Positions 28,513-39,500 of a stretch of DNA of 64,000 nt are shown here, piece after piece. A model generated the notes under the pieces. That model was not told where the DNA came from. It did not search any database and saw only the letters and a program-made list of their open reading frames with translations. Position 1 is the first letter of the stretch; each line of letters starts with the position of its first letter. The DNA lies in NCBI GenBank assembly GCA_009760885.1, contig CM019719.1, positions 39,931,584 to 39,995,583 of the forward strand. Reading direction: 5' to 3'. This stretch comes from Achatina immaculata. Its lineage: Eukaryota > Mollusca > Gastropoda > Stylommatophora > Achatinidae. A program made the position numbers and the translations under genes.

Positions 28513-31390
28513 TAAATAATTACATAAATAAATAATAAACTTATCTCATGTCCATACACTCTGCGCTCTGATTTATGCAACAACATGAAATAAACTTGCA
28601 TTCTTACATTCATTCAAAACTAACAAATTTATAGAAAAGCAGTATAAAAAAAAAGTGTACAACAATCAAACCATACTTTAACTACTTTAGACTATGCTTA
28701 GGGAGGCATATAGTCCATATAAAACAGATGTTGACAAAGTTTGAAGTTATAAGAACGAATATTACTTATAAGTTTTACATGAATTGGTAGGGCATTCCGA
28801 AGGTGGGCAGCTGAGTAAGAGAAGCTTTTTTTAAACATGTCAAGCCTTGATTTTGGGAGAATACAATTGCTTAAGCGTTGACTGTGTTTTGGGTTGGATT
28901 TGAACAATGACAACAGATAGGGTGAAGCATTGTGCAATAGAATTTTATGAATTAACTCGACCTTGTTGAAAAGAAATCTCATCTTGAGGGGTAGAATATC
29001 AAGATGTTTGTCCTTATTTGTAATACGAGCTGCGTGTTTGTCATCTATAAGCTTTACTGCTTGTTTCTGAAGTGAGTAAAGTCTTTTCATGTTTGACATG
29101 GAACAACCATCCCAAACTGTGGAACAGTAGTCCAAGTTTATTTGTATCTGTGATATGTAGTATATTTTTCTGGTGTCTATGTCAAGAAAATGTTTAATTT
29201 TAGTAAATTGGTAAACTTTTTGTGCAATGAGTTTAGTTAGATTGTCTACATGATGAATCTAGCTGAGACCTAGAGTTTTATGTTCACTAACATTCTCCAT
29301 CTGTGAAGTTCCAGCGTGGAGCTGTAGTGTTGTTGTTGGTGAATTTGTTAATTTCTGTCTTTTTGTATTGAGCATTGATTTTGTTTTGCTGGTGTTTATG
29401 AGCATTCTGTTGTTGTTGCTCCAGTTAATTAGACTGTTTATTTCAATTTGAAGAGTTGAATCAAGGTTAATACAGTCATTGTCATTAGTGTAAACTGTTC
29501 AGTCATCAGCAAAGAGGTCACAAGATGATTTTTTTAGATGAAGTGGAAGATCATTGATGTAGATGGTAAACAAGAGAGGACCAAGAATAGATCCCTGTGG
29601 AATTACATTATCAACCACAGATGAACTTGACTTAGAGTTTTTTAGGCAAACTACCTGTTGTCTGTTGGAAAGAAAAGATGTAATAAATGTTGTCAAGTTA
29701 GGGTGTAATCTATAAGTCTCAGGCTTTCTAACTAGGATTTCATGATCAATCATGTCAAATGCTTTTTTTAAGTCAACAAAGACAGCACCACATAATTTAT
29801 CATCATTTATATTAGATAATCAACATTCTGTCATTTTTGTGAGAGCTTTGTGGCAGAAATGTTTCAACCTAAAACCTAACTGACAGTCAACAATCAAATC
29901 ATTTTCTTGCATGTGTTGTAAGGTTGTTTTTTGTATGTGTTTTTCTAGTGGTTCTGACAAAGTCGATAGAATGTACATTTTTCTCTGAACCAGATTTAAA
30001 AAGGGAATATATTTTTGCAGTTTTAAAAAGCCTGAGGAAAATGACAATGAGCAATGCGCTGATTGTAAATGTTGTAAATTTATGTTAATGTATCTGTAAT
30101 TACTGGGGCAGAGTAGCGTAATATGTTATTGGTGATTTCATCAAGTCCTGCTGTGTTGTTGTTCTTTAAAGATGAAAGATAATTATAAACATCACTAACT
30201 GACATGAAAGGAATACTGGGTTGCTTTAGATTTGCACATTTGCTACTTATAAAAGTATTTAATTCACTTAAGTCAAAAGTAGGGGTTGGTAGTGAAGATT
30301 TTAAGATATTGACTTCTTCTCGAAGTGATTGCTGAACTCTTCACAAGTGGGCACATGATTATAATTCTGCAAGTCAGACTGTTTTCTCTTGTTTGCTAGA
30401 ATGTTAATTGCTTTCCAGACAGACTTACTGTCTGATTTATTCTGAACTAGGGTCCTAAAGTAATTTCTCCTTTCTTGTCTAATTAAATATTGAACTCTAT
30501 TTCTAAGTAATCGGTAGCTAGTGAATTCCTTATTTTTGTGGGCCTGATCCCTTTCCCTCATGACTTGCAACATCTCAGGTGTTATCCAGGGGAACTTCAC
30601 CTGATGTTTAACTCTCACCTCTTTAATAGGAATGTGCTTGTCAAATATATCCCTGAAGGTTTTTATCCAGTATTCCAGGGCCTTATCAGGGTCAGTTAGT
30701 TGGTACACATGATCTAGAGGTGCTGCTTGTAACTCTTTCAGAAATGATTCTAAGCTGAATTTGCTAAAACTTCTAAATTTAATACTGGTATGTTTATTTT
30801 TGGGAATTTTGAGCCATGTCATGTCCATGTGCAACAGACTGGATAGTGATCACTCAGTGATGTTTGAGGGACTTTACATTCTATGTTTTCTGGATGAGCT
30901 TCATATATCTGATCTATTAGTGTGGATGATGTTTAAGTTACTCTGTTAGGTTTAGTGATAATTTGGGATAAATTGTATGATAAAACAATATCATTCCATG
31001 TATCATCTGTTTGTCTATAATTAATAATGAAATCTCCAAGAACAATTATATCCTTTAAATTAAAAGACAAAACATAATCCATCATACTTGTAAAGTGATC
31101 ATACCACGATGCTGTTGCATTTGGATTACAATAAAAAACCTGATTAAGATTGGGTTCTGCTTTGGAAGTTTGATTTCCAACCATATACATTCAATATCTG
31201 GTGTCTCAAGGTCTGTTCGACAGCAAGAGTATATGGCAGTGGTAACATATACAACTAATCCTGTCTCAAGCTTCCTAGCAGGGTCACATCGAAGTAAATT
31301 ATAACCATCTATCCTAATATCTTCGTCAGTTATATTTTTGTTTAGACGATTTTCCGAAAAGCCAAAGATATGGAAGTTATGATTAACTAT

Positions 31391-31921
31391 CAGTGAGAAA
31401 GTCCAATGCTGGACTGGATGGAAAACCACCTTTCACCCGGCGGGGATATACTGATATCCAAAACACACTGAGGTTTTCCGGTGAGAAAGTCCAACTCTAG
31501 ATCAAACTCTCTCTCTCTCTCTGAACCTTAAGTGCCCAGGGCACATGGGGCTTCCGCAAGGGTTTTCCACAAATGTCTGTCTTTCGCCTTTTTTTCTGCT
31601 CTTGCCCAGGTGAGCCCTCTATTGCTCAACATCCTTTCTGTTGTTCTTCTCCATGTCTCTTTTGGTCTACCCTTACTTCTGATCAAACTGGTGCAACGAA
31701 AACCACGGTGTCACGCAATCCCGCTCATGAGACCCATCAAGAATACAGGTTCAACCCCCACGATACTCTGCACCTCTTGTGGTCCTCTTGGGGATCTCGT
31801 GTGGTCCTCTTGGGGATCTCGTGTGGTCCTTTTGGGGACCACGGGACCTACTGAGGACCAAAGGTGTAAAATTAGTAGGATCACAGGGCAGTCTTGGTGG
31901 TAGAAGCAAACGAAGAAGAAG
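31391..31921 (+). mobile_element. Element X, copy 3 (5'-truncated) inserted in LINE-G
   Basis: Shares with copies 1 and 2 'gtgagaaagtccaa', 'gaggttttccggtgagaaag', 'ccacggtgtcacgcaatccc', 'tcttggtggtagaagc' and the tail cgaagaagaag. The 12-bp duplication ATGATTAACTAT flanks it (31379-31390 and 31922-31933). It starts well inside the body and is itself split by a LINE-F fragment. Confidence 0.9.
31509..31680 (-). mobile_element. LINE-F 3' fragment inserted in element X copy 3
   Basis: 172 bp beginning (CT)n then 'cagggcacatggggcttccg', the reverse complement of the LINE-F 3' end. The 9-bp duplication GATCAAACT flanks it at 31500-31508 and 31681-31689; removing it restores colinearity with X copies 1 and 2. 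Confidence 0.88.
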
Positions 31922-32039
31922 ATGATTAACTATATTAGTTGCCTCAGAAAGTTTCCCTAACAGGTAGTAAATGTTTAAATGACCAATTCTGAGACCATCC
32001 TTTCGTAGTCACTCATCTGTCTGAGAGTGGGAGGTAGGG

Positions 32040-33145
32040 GTGTGGAGAGAAGAGAAGGTAATGGTCATTTTTTTTTTTTAATTGGGAGGAAGGTAATGTA
32101 ATTTTGTTTTTTGAGGCGGGGGTAATTTTTGGAGACAGATGTTTCTTCTGTTTTTATTTTTTAAAGTGCAATGGTTCTTTTTTTTTTTTTATGAGGGGGA
32201 GGGATAAGGGGTTCTTTATGAAAAATCATTGTGCAAGACATCGTTAATAATCTGAAAATGGACACACATGGATGCATCAGCAGCAGAGCATCTTGCTTAC
32301 AACTGAGAGGCCTACAGGAGAGCTGTTAGGGAGGCAAAGTTCTGCAAGGGACACGTAAATGACTGACTGACAGAGGATAGAGAAATGTTGTACTTAGTTT
32401 CTTTTCTGCCATTATTTTTTGACTGGTTACACCTAGTTAAGTATAATGACCCTAATGAGCTGTTCACCAAAAGGTAAACAGCTGATTGAGGTCATTGTAC
32501 TTAACTATAAAATGTCTCCAGGGACCATGAAGACTGACACTTCTATCCCTCTTGGCTCATCATTCCCCTATGGCAAGCTACAACATGCATCTTTCATCCA
32601 TTTTTCAGCCACAAAGAGGTGTATGGTAAATGCATTTTTCTGCTTTTGCTGTAATGAGTGATTCCCAAGCTGTGGTCATTGCACCACAAGTGGTCCATGG
32701 CGCATAATCAGGTGGTCTGTAGATGGGTTTTTAATTTGGTTTTAAGTGCCATCTATTGAGCAAAATCTATTAAAAGTTTGTGGCATTGTGATATTGCATA
32801 TGAGATACTGCAACTTATATACAGTTATAAAAGTGGTCTCTGGATGTAAAAAATGTGGGAACCAATGTTCCAAATAGTTACCTTGTATATTCTGCACCAG
32901 GCCCTACTTTCTCGTCCATTATTTTGAATAGTTCACAAATAAATGAAAGTGAGGGAAAAAAAAATCAACAACAGCCTTCCATAATCTTCTCATACCAGCA
33001 AGAACATCACAGTCATTGCAACTGGGCATTAGAGCAAACAAGCAGAGTTGCTTAACATTCAGAACAAAAACGAAGGACAACAGCAATTCATCCATAAAAA
33101 ATCTTGCACGCAAGCCAATCTTATCTGTAAAATAATAAGCCACAA
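32040..33145. other. Intergenic spacer with T-rich and G-rich runs
   Basis: No coding signal. A LINE-D 3' fragment in plus orientation lies at about 32270-32375 ('catcttgcttacaactgaga', 'gggaggcaaagttctgcaag'). The rest is unassigned. Confidence 0.4.
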
Positions 33146-33160
33146 TATACAAAAATATGT

Positions 33161-33184
33161 TTGCAAACGAAGAAGAAGAAGCAG
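33161..33184 (+). mobile_element. 24-bp micro-insertion of a (GAA)n retroelement tail
   Basis: Reads ttgcaaacgaagaagaagaa then gcag, matching the last bases of element X (copy 3: gcaaacgaagaagaag). The 12-bp duplication ACAAAAATATGT flanks it at 33149-33160 and 33185-33196. Confidence 0.75.
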
Positions 33185-33199
33185 ACAAAAATATGTGTC

Positions 33200-33790
33200 A
33201 GGTTGAAATGAACCTGAAAATAATTCAGCAGCATTTTCCAAGACCGTAAACTGCAGTGACATTTATTTAATCAATTATACAGCATTAGGTTTGTCAATGA
33301 TTGTCAGTTTTGATACATATCGGATTCAAACCTGTTTATGTGTTAAGTAAAAGGAGAACTACTAAAAGAAAGAAAAAAAAAAAAAAAAAAACAACAAACA
33401 AACAAAAAAACACCTGTGCAAATAAATCCATAATTTTAGAGAATTAATTTATTTTCATTCAATAATTTCTGAATGAGTTCACAGAAACCTTAATATACAT
33501 ATACTGTCAACAACGTTAAGTTCATAACATTGCACATATTTAGTTGAAAAGACATAACCGTTCTCAGATGGCTACAAGAAATAGATGCCTATGTAGAATT
33601 CACTGTGCCAAAGCAGATGGCAGACTATCAAAACTCTACCCCACCACATGATGGTGCTTCTGAAAGCAAGCTGTTGGGTTGTTTCAGTCTGGCTATATGG
33701 GGTAAGGGATCAACACAGCAGATACGCTTGTGGAATCTGCTGACAACATAGGAAGTTAAAGCAATCCAACGTCACCCACTCATACACACA
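33200..33790. other. Intergenic spacer
   Basis: A-rich run at about 33370-33390; otherwise nothing recognised. Confidence 0.25.
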
Positions 33791-33794
33791 ACTC

Positions 33795-33900
33795 CATGGC
33801 CACATTTAGTATCACACCTGGCCACATTTACCTTCCAAGATTTCTCTGATACCCATTTTTTAGAGGCTGGGTGGACCCCAGGATTTTTTTTTGGGCCGTC
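33795..33900 (-). repeat. SINE body, minus orientation
   Basis: 'ccatggccacatttagtatc', 'accttccaagatttctctga' and 'ttagaggctgggtggacccc': the body of the 20643-type SINE without its tRNA-like head. Confidence 0.62.
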
Positions 33901-34371
33901 TCTTAGCCATGTTAATTTCTACACAGGAGAACGATATTTAACTTTTATTGTACCAATATTGGCTGTTTAAACAGCTTGTTAAAGAACTGAAATATCTATA
34001 ATCATGTGCTTTTGTTCTACAGTCAGGATTTTATAACTGCCATAAATGCTTAAAAAAAAAATTAATTTCATCATTTCTTGGTAATGCATTGCTGCTGTAA
34101 TGTTTGATTAAAGTCTGCTTGTGGGTCTTGGCTGTTGTTCAGCAGAATTTAAATAAGAAACTCCTTACTTACTGATGATGGTTACAGCTTAATGAGAACC
34201 ACAGCAACACAGTGGCAAAATCATAAAAAGAAATAAAAATTCACGGATATGAAAACACTATGAACTTTCCAAACAATGTGCAAAATCATTTAAATGAAGG
34301 CACAGCAGCAGAAATACCTCTTTTTTATTAAAAATGCAGATTACAGTATATGGTCAGTCCACAAATAAGAT

Positions 34372-34796
34372 TAAAGGTAAAGGTAACCCCATCATGCCTT
34401 AAAGGCACATACGGGATTTGGAGACCATATTTTCCTTGACCTGTCAGCACACTAGAGGGAGATGAGGTCAGCATCACGTCTGGCCACCTTTCCCTCCCCA
34501 GCTCTGGAAGAAGTCAGCTACCCATTTCTACAGCTGGGTAACTGGGGCGCCTCAGGTGCCTTAAAGGCATAAAGGGGATATGGTGTTAGAGACCTTATTT
34601 TCTTTGACCTGTCAGCACACTAGAGAGAGATGTGGTCAACATCACGTCTGGCCATCTTTCCATACCCAGCTCCAGAAGAAGTTGGCCACCCATTTCTACA
34701 GCTGGGTAACTGGGCCTCCTCCGGCTGGATTCAAACCCCCAACCTTTGCCATGAAAGACTAGTACACTAATCATTTCACCACTCTGTCCACAAATG
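34372..34796 (-). repeat. Dimeric SINE, minus orientation
   Basis: Two consecutive bodies (34385-34558 and 34559-34735), each with 'cctgtcagcacactagag' and 'cccatttctacagctgggta'. One tRNA-like head lies at the high end (reverse complement GAGTGGTGAAATGATTAGTG, then GGGGGTTTGAATCCAGCCGG). Same family as 44092-44362. Confidence 0.75.
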
Positions 34797-35424
34797 TGAC
34801 AGCTGTAATGATGAGTCTGTCACTGATAAGTACTGCCTCTATAAAGTGACCATGGTATGTGCATTTCTCTTGCTCACTCAATCATTCTGTCACTTAAATA
34901 TCTATTCATCTGCACACATACATATACATATGCATCTACATCTGTCCACATTCACACACACAGGCAGACATATACATAAAATGGTAGTAAGTAAATTTTA
35001 ACAAATCAAGAACAATTCCTGCCACACAAAAAAAAACAAACAAAAATAAAAATAAAAACCAGAATTAATTACATTTGTGTCTGAACAGGAAAACAAACAA
35101 AAATGTTCAGGAATGTTTTTTTTTCACTACCTGATTTACATCGACAGAAAAAAAATTCAATTAAAATATCACAAAGCAAACGAGAAAAATAAATACTGGT
35201 CATTTCTACCAAAATAGAAAGCTACATAAAGAAAGCTTAATCCAGCTGACTGCATCTTAACTCTTTTACTCAAAACCACACTGGCAATGTTGGTAGATCT
35301 CGCACTCTTATGCAAATCAAGGCCACAGCGATCTTTAGGCAGAGTCTAAATAAAATGAAAAGTTGCATATTTTCAACCCAACCCATATTTTTAAAGTAAT
35401 TTCCACTTGGTTTATTTCTACCAA

Positions 35425-35895
35425 AATTTCTCATCATGCAGAGCATGGAAATTAATTCAAGGAGGAGGGTTAAAATGTACCTTTGTTCAGACAAAGACTG
35501 CCATTTTGTAAGTCCTCTGATAAAAACCTACAGGAAGCTACAAACACCACCAAATGATGACTATCACATGCTATATAGAAAGCAACAAGTCACCGTTTTC
35601 TATCTCCAAACAGGATACAGCTGACTCTGAAGTCATATGTATACAAAGTTTAAGGTTGGTACTACTATTCTTTGTACATGTGCCAAGGTGCCTCAAACTG
35701 TGGAACATATCCTCCAAAACTGCACCAACTACGAGACACTGAGAAGTAATTACTGGCCCAGTGAAACCACCAAAGAAGATATGCTCTATAGTTCCATACA
35801 TGATTTACACAAAAAAAAAAAAAAAGACAGTGAAATTTATCCAAGAGACAGGAATGCTGATATAGACAGATAATGCGTATGAAGAAGAAGTCAGT
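35425..35895 (+). mobile_element. LINE-C C-terminal fragment with (GAA)n tail
   Basis: Plus frames: RRVKMYLCSDKDCHFVSPLI and CAKVPQTVEHILQNCTNYET then LRSNYWPSETTKEDML, the post-RNase H Cys/His region of I/Jockey-type LINEs. The 3' end is gcgtatgaagaagaag, a (GAA)n tail like that of element X. It is a candidate autonomous partner for the (GAA)n-tailed families. Confidence 0.65.
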
Positions 35896-36221
35896 CCTCA
35901 GAGTCTATGGACAACTGGACGTGAATGAATTACAACATGAGAAACCACAATAATGATCAAGAATAATAAAAATCTACTATCAACAGACAACAGAAAATGA
36001 GAAACGGCAAGAATTACTCTATTTTGATGAATCGGAACAATGAGGAAAACTTTTCTATGCCTGTAGTGTTTTAGACTGTATACTAACAAAACATCCAGGA
36101 ATGAGAGAACCAAAAAAAAAAAAAAAATCTTTCAACTAAATTTTTTTTCTTTCTGTCATTGTTTCACTCTCAGTCAGTGTAAATCTTCATAAATCATCCC
36201 TGCAGCATTGATCTCAAACTC
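35896..36221 (-). other. Probable CCZ1 3' UTR side
   Basis: Immediately downstream of the CCZ1 stop. A-rich stretch at about 36110-36128. No polyadenylation site could be fixed. Confidence 0.3.
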
Positions 36222-36277
36222 TCAGTCCAGGAAGAAGATGCTGTTTAGGTAGGTACTGCACAGCCTTTTGACCTCCT
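36222..36277 (-). CDS. CCZ1: CCZ1 last coding exon
   Basis: 18 codons plus TGA. After the acceptor aatttcag the split Glu codon is completed and the frame reads EVKRLCSTYLNSIFFLD, the near-universal C-terminus of CCZ1. It is only 56 bp and invisible to length-based ORF calls; homology and phase identify it. Confidence 0.93.
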
Positions 36278-36536
36278 CTGAAATTGTACATTACATTAAT
36301 AATGAGCATAAAGCAACTCACTCTATTTTTTGTTGTTGTTGCTTATAACAAAATATAATTCTTTAAAAATAACTTATTTTAAACTGCTGTTTATTTAATT
36401 AAATAAATAAACATTTTAATATATGCTACTTTAAAGGGACAGAGGAAGACAAAGAAACAAGATACCTGATGGATTCATAGCACAGAGCATAGAAAGAATG
36501 TGGAAATCAACAATGACCAATGCCAGATTGGCATGT

Positions 36537-36577
<41 letters not shown>

Positions 36578-39500
36578 TGCATAATGTAACAATGTTCTAA
36601 ATTAAACTTTCCAACAAAATTTACTGAGCTTACTACATGTCTGGAGAGCTTCTATTACAGAATATATTAAAATAACAATATTAACCCCAAAAGAAATGTG
36701 TATATCAGATTTTATGATTTAATTTATAGATGACTGCTTGTGGCTTGTGTCAGGCTTGGCAAATCACAGCTGACCAAGATTCAGTCCCATCTCTCCCTTA
36801 GTACCCCCAGCAACATACTCAGCCAAGTTATTGGGACCAGGGATTGTTATGGTCTGCATGGTGCTGGAGTCTGCTTAAAAAAAAAAAAACACTGTACCTC
36901 TCTGCATTTCTTTTTAGCTCATTCATTCATTCATTTGCATGTCTGTTGAGGAACTTTGCCTCCCTAACAGCACTTTTGTAGGCCTTTCGGTTGTGAGCAA
37001 GATGGCCTGCTGCATATGCATCCATTTGCAGATCATCAACGATCTCTTGCAGCCATTTTTGTCTTGGTCTTCCTCTCTTTCTTTTTCCCATTATGTACCC
37101 CTTCCAAGACGGTCTTCTCTAGATGACATTTAATGTGTCCAAAATATTTAAGTTTTCTTTGTTTAATCCTCTTTACTATCCAGCCTTCTTCAATATTAAG
37201 TTCTTGTAGTATGGATATATTTGTTATTTTTTGTGTCCATGATATTTGAAGAACTCTTCTGTAGCATTTACATTCAAAGGAATTTATGTGTTTCTCAGCT
37301 GTTTTGTTACGTGTCCGGGACTCATGGGCATATGTTGCGATGGGAAAGTTGCATGCCCTTAAAAATCTTATTTTTGTGGTTCTGTCTGTTCATCTCCACA
37401 GATTCTTTAGTTGTTTTACTTTCTGAAGAGCAATAGATGTCCTCCTTTTAATTATTCTCATTGTATCTCCATTATTAGTTAGTAGTGATCCAAGATATTC
37501 AAAACTCTCCACTTCTTTCAGTTTTTCCTCACTGATACATATATCAGCTGCCTTATTTGTTTTGTCAGTTGTCATCAATTTAGTTTTCTTCGCATTAAGA
37601 TAGAGGTTTTGCTCTTTACTATTCTTATGGACTGACATAATTAGTTGTTCCATTCCATTTTGTGTTGTGGACAGTAATACTGTGTCATCAGCATATCTAA
37701 TCTCTGGTATTTCATAACCTCCAATCGTTATGGCATCGTAATATTCTTTGTCTACATCTTCTCTAACATTCCTCATTATATTTTCAGTATACAAGTTAAA
37801 TAAGTAAGGCGACAATATGCACCTCTGAAAGATCCCTTGTTTTATGTCAAACCAAGTTGTTGTTTCACCATTTATTCTTACTGTCGCCTGTTGGTCTAGA
37901 TACAGCAGTGATGTTAATTGTATCAAATGTGTTGGAAATCCCATTTTTTTCCATTATTTCCCAGTTTCTGGTGTTGTGCAAAATCAAATGCCTTTGAGTA
38001 GTCTATAAAGGCTAAATATAGATTCACATTAAACTCTCTCCATTTCTCTATTATTAATCTTATACTGAATATATGATCTCTTGATACTCTTCCTTGCCTG
38101 AAACCGGCTTGGACCATATTGACTTCTATTTTCTAACAAAGTCTACTCATTATGATTTGTAACAGAATTTTACTGGCATGACTAATCAGGGCAACAGTTA
38201 TGTAGTTTGTGCATAATTTCAGGTTTTTTTTAAGCTACATTCAGCAAAAGCAGACTTTGTGATCCACTCTTTATCTGACATGACCAGGGTGAAGACCGCT
38301 CAGTTAGGCAATCAGCGACCCACAGCTGATATGCTAGCACCAGGGTTAGCGAACCATAGCTGACCAAGACCCTGTCCCACCTCTCCGTGGTACCCCCAGT
38401 AACAGGCCTAACCTGGCTAATGGGGCAGGGATCGCCATAGTCCCCATGGTGGTGGAATCTGCTAAAGAAGTATTGCACACCCCCCGCTTTTTAGTTGCAC
38501 CCTGGGACTGAAAAAGTAATTGCCATAACCCACTCCCACGCCAATACAATGTTGTGCCTCAACACCTTCACAGCATCGGCTGCAAAGAACAACAGCTCGC
38601 AGTTACAGGGAGATCAGAGAAAGAAAGTATCTGACATGTGTGCATCTCGGTATCTTCACCAAGCTGACTGCACAGAACACTGTGCTCACAGTTCCAGGGG
38701 ATAACAACAAAAGCAAATTATTTCATTGAAAATCTTTGACTTTGACACATGCAACAAGCTGCTAGAGTTGTGTTGGAAACGTGTGTGTGTGTGTGGCATG
38801 ATACAACATCAAAAGTTTATATTTGTTGTCCAGAAGCTGGTACAATTACTTCAGTAGTAACATCTCTCTGTATATTGAAATATTCCACAATCAAAAGGTT
38901 CACGGATCTTTTAAAACATTCAATTAGTCCATGCACAGATTCTGGGAGTGATTGTACAGCAAGAAGACTGAAGCTCTCATTCATAAAGACCATTTCTTCA
39001 CTGCTTCCAATACTAAAATAACATAAGGGAGTGACCTACTTTGGGGATGAGTGATTACCAGAAGATATATGAATTGACAAATTTTGTACACAGTGAGTCT
39101 GTCAGGGGGTTTTGATATAAAAAGTGAGCAATTATTAGAATATGGATGATTACTGGAATAATAATAATAATAATAATAAGCAACAATGTGTTTATTTTAA
39201 AAAAATCATTTTCAGAGTTCTCTCTCCACTTTCTTCTGTGCTTTCATGTCTTCTGTTTTTCATATTTGTTGGTCATATTTTTGCTAACCATAAGATAATA
39301 TGTGGAAAGACCTCGTGAACAACTATTTTCAGAAAAAAAAATACTCATTACATCTATGGACTTATGAGGGTGAATCAAAAGGTAACTGCAAATTTTTTTT
39401 TTATTAATGTCAGTCATCTGCATGTCTCCTGCAGAACTTTGCCCCCCTAACAGCTCTCCTGCAGGCCTCTCAGTTGTAAGCAAGACGCCCTGCTGCTGAT

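Larger units (their letters stand above)
28680..32030 (-). pseudogene. LINE-G, EN plus RT, nearly full ORF2 but broken
   Basis: From high to low coordinates: endonuclease (IVNHNFHIFGFSENRL, DIIVLGDFIINYRQTDDTWN), linker (HQVKFPWITPEMLQVMRERD, YRLLRNRVQYLIRQERRNYF), RT (VIPQGSILGPLLFTIYINDL, KKSSCDLFADD) and C-terminus (MDYCSTVWDGCSMSNMKRLY, PYLLSLFKSN, LRNALPIHVK). This CR1/Jockey-like order is intact, but at least four frame breaks occur. A foreign element at 31391-31921 splits the endonuclease: the 5' part (LNIYYLLGKLSEATN) lies at 31935-31985. Confidence 0.85.
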
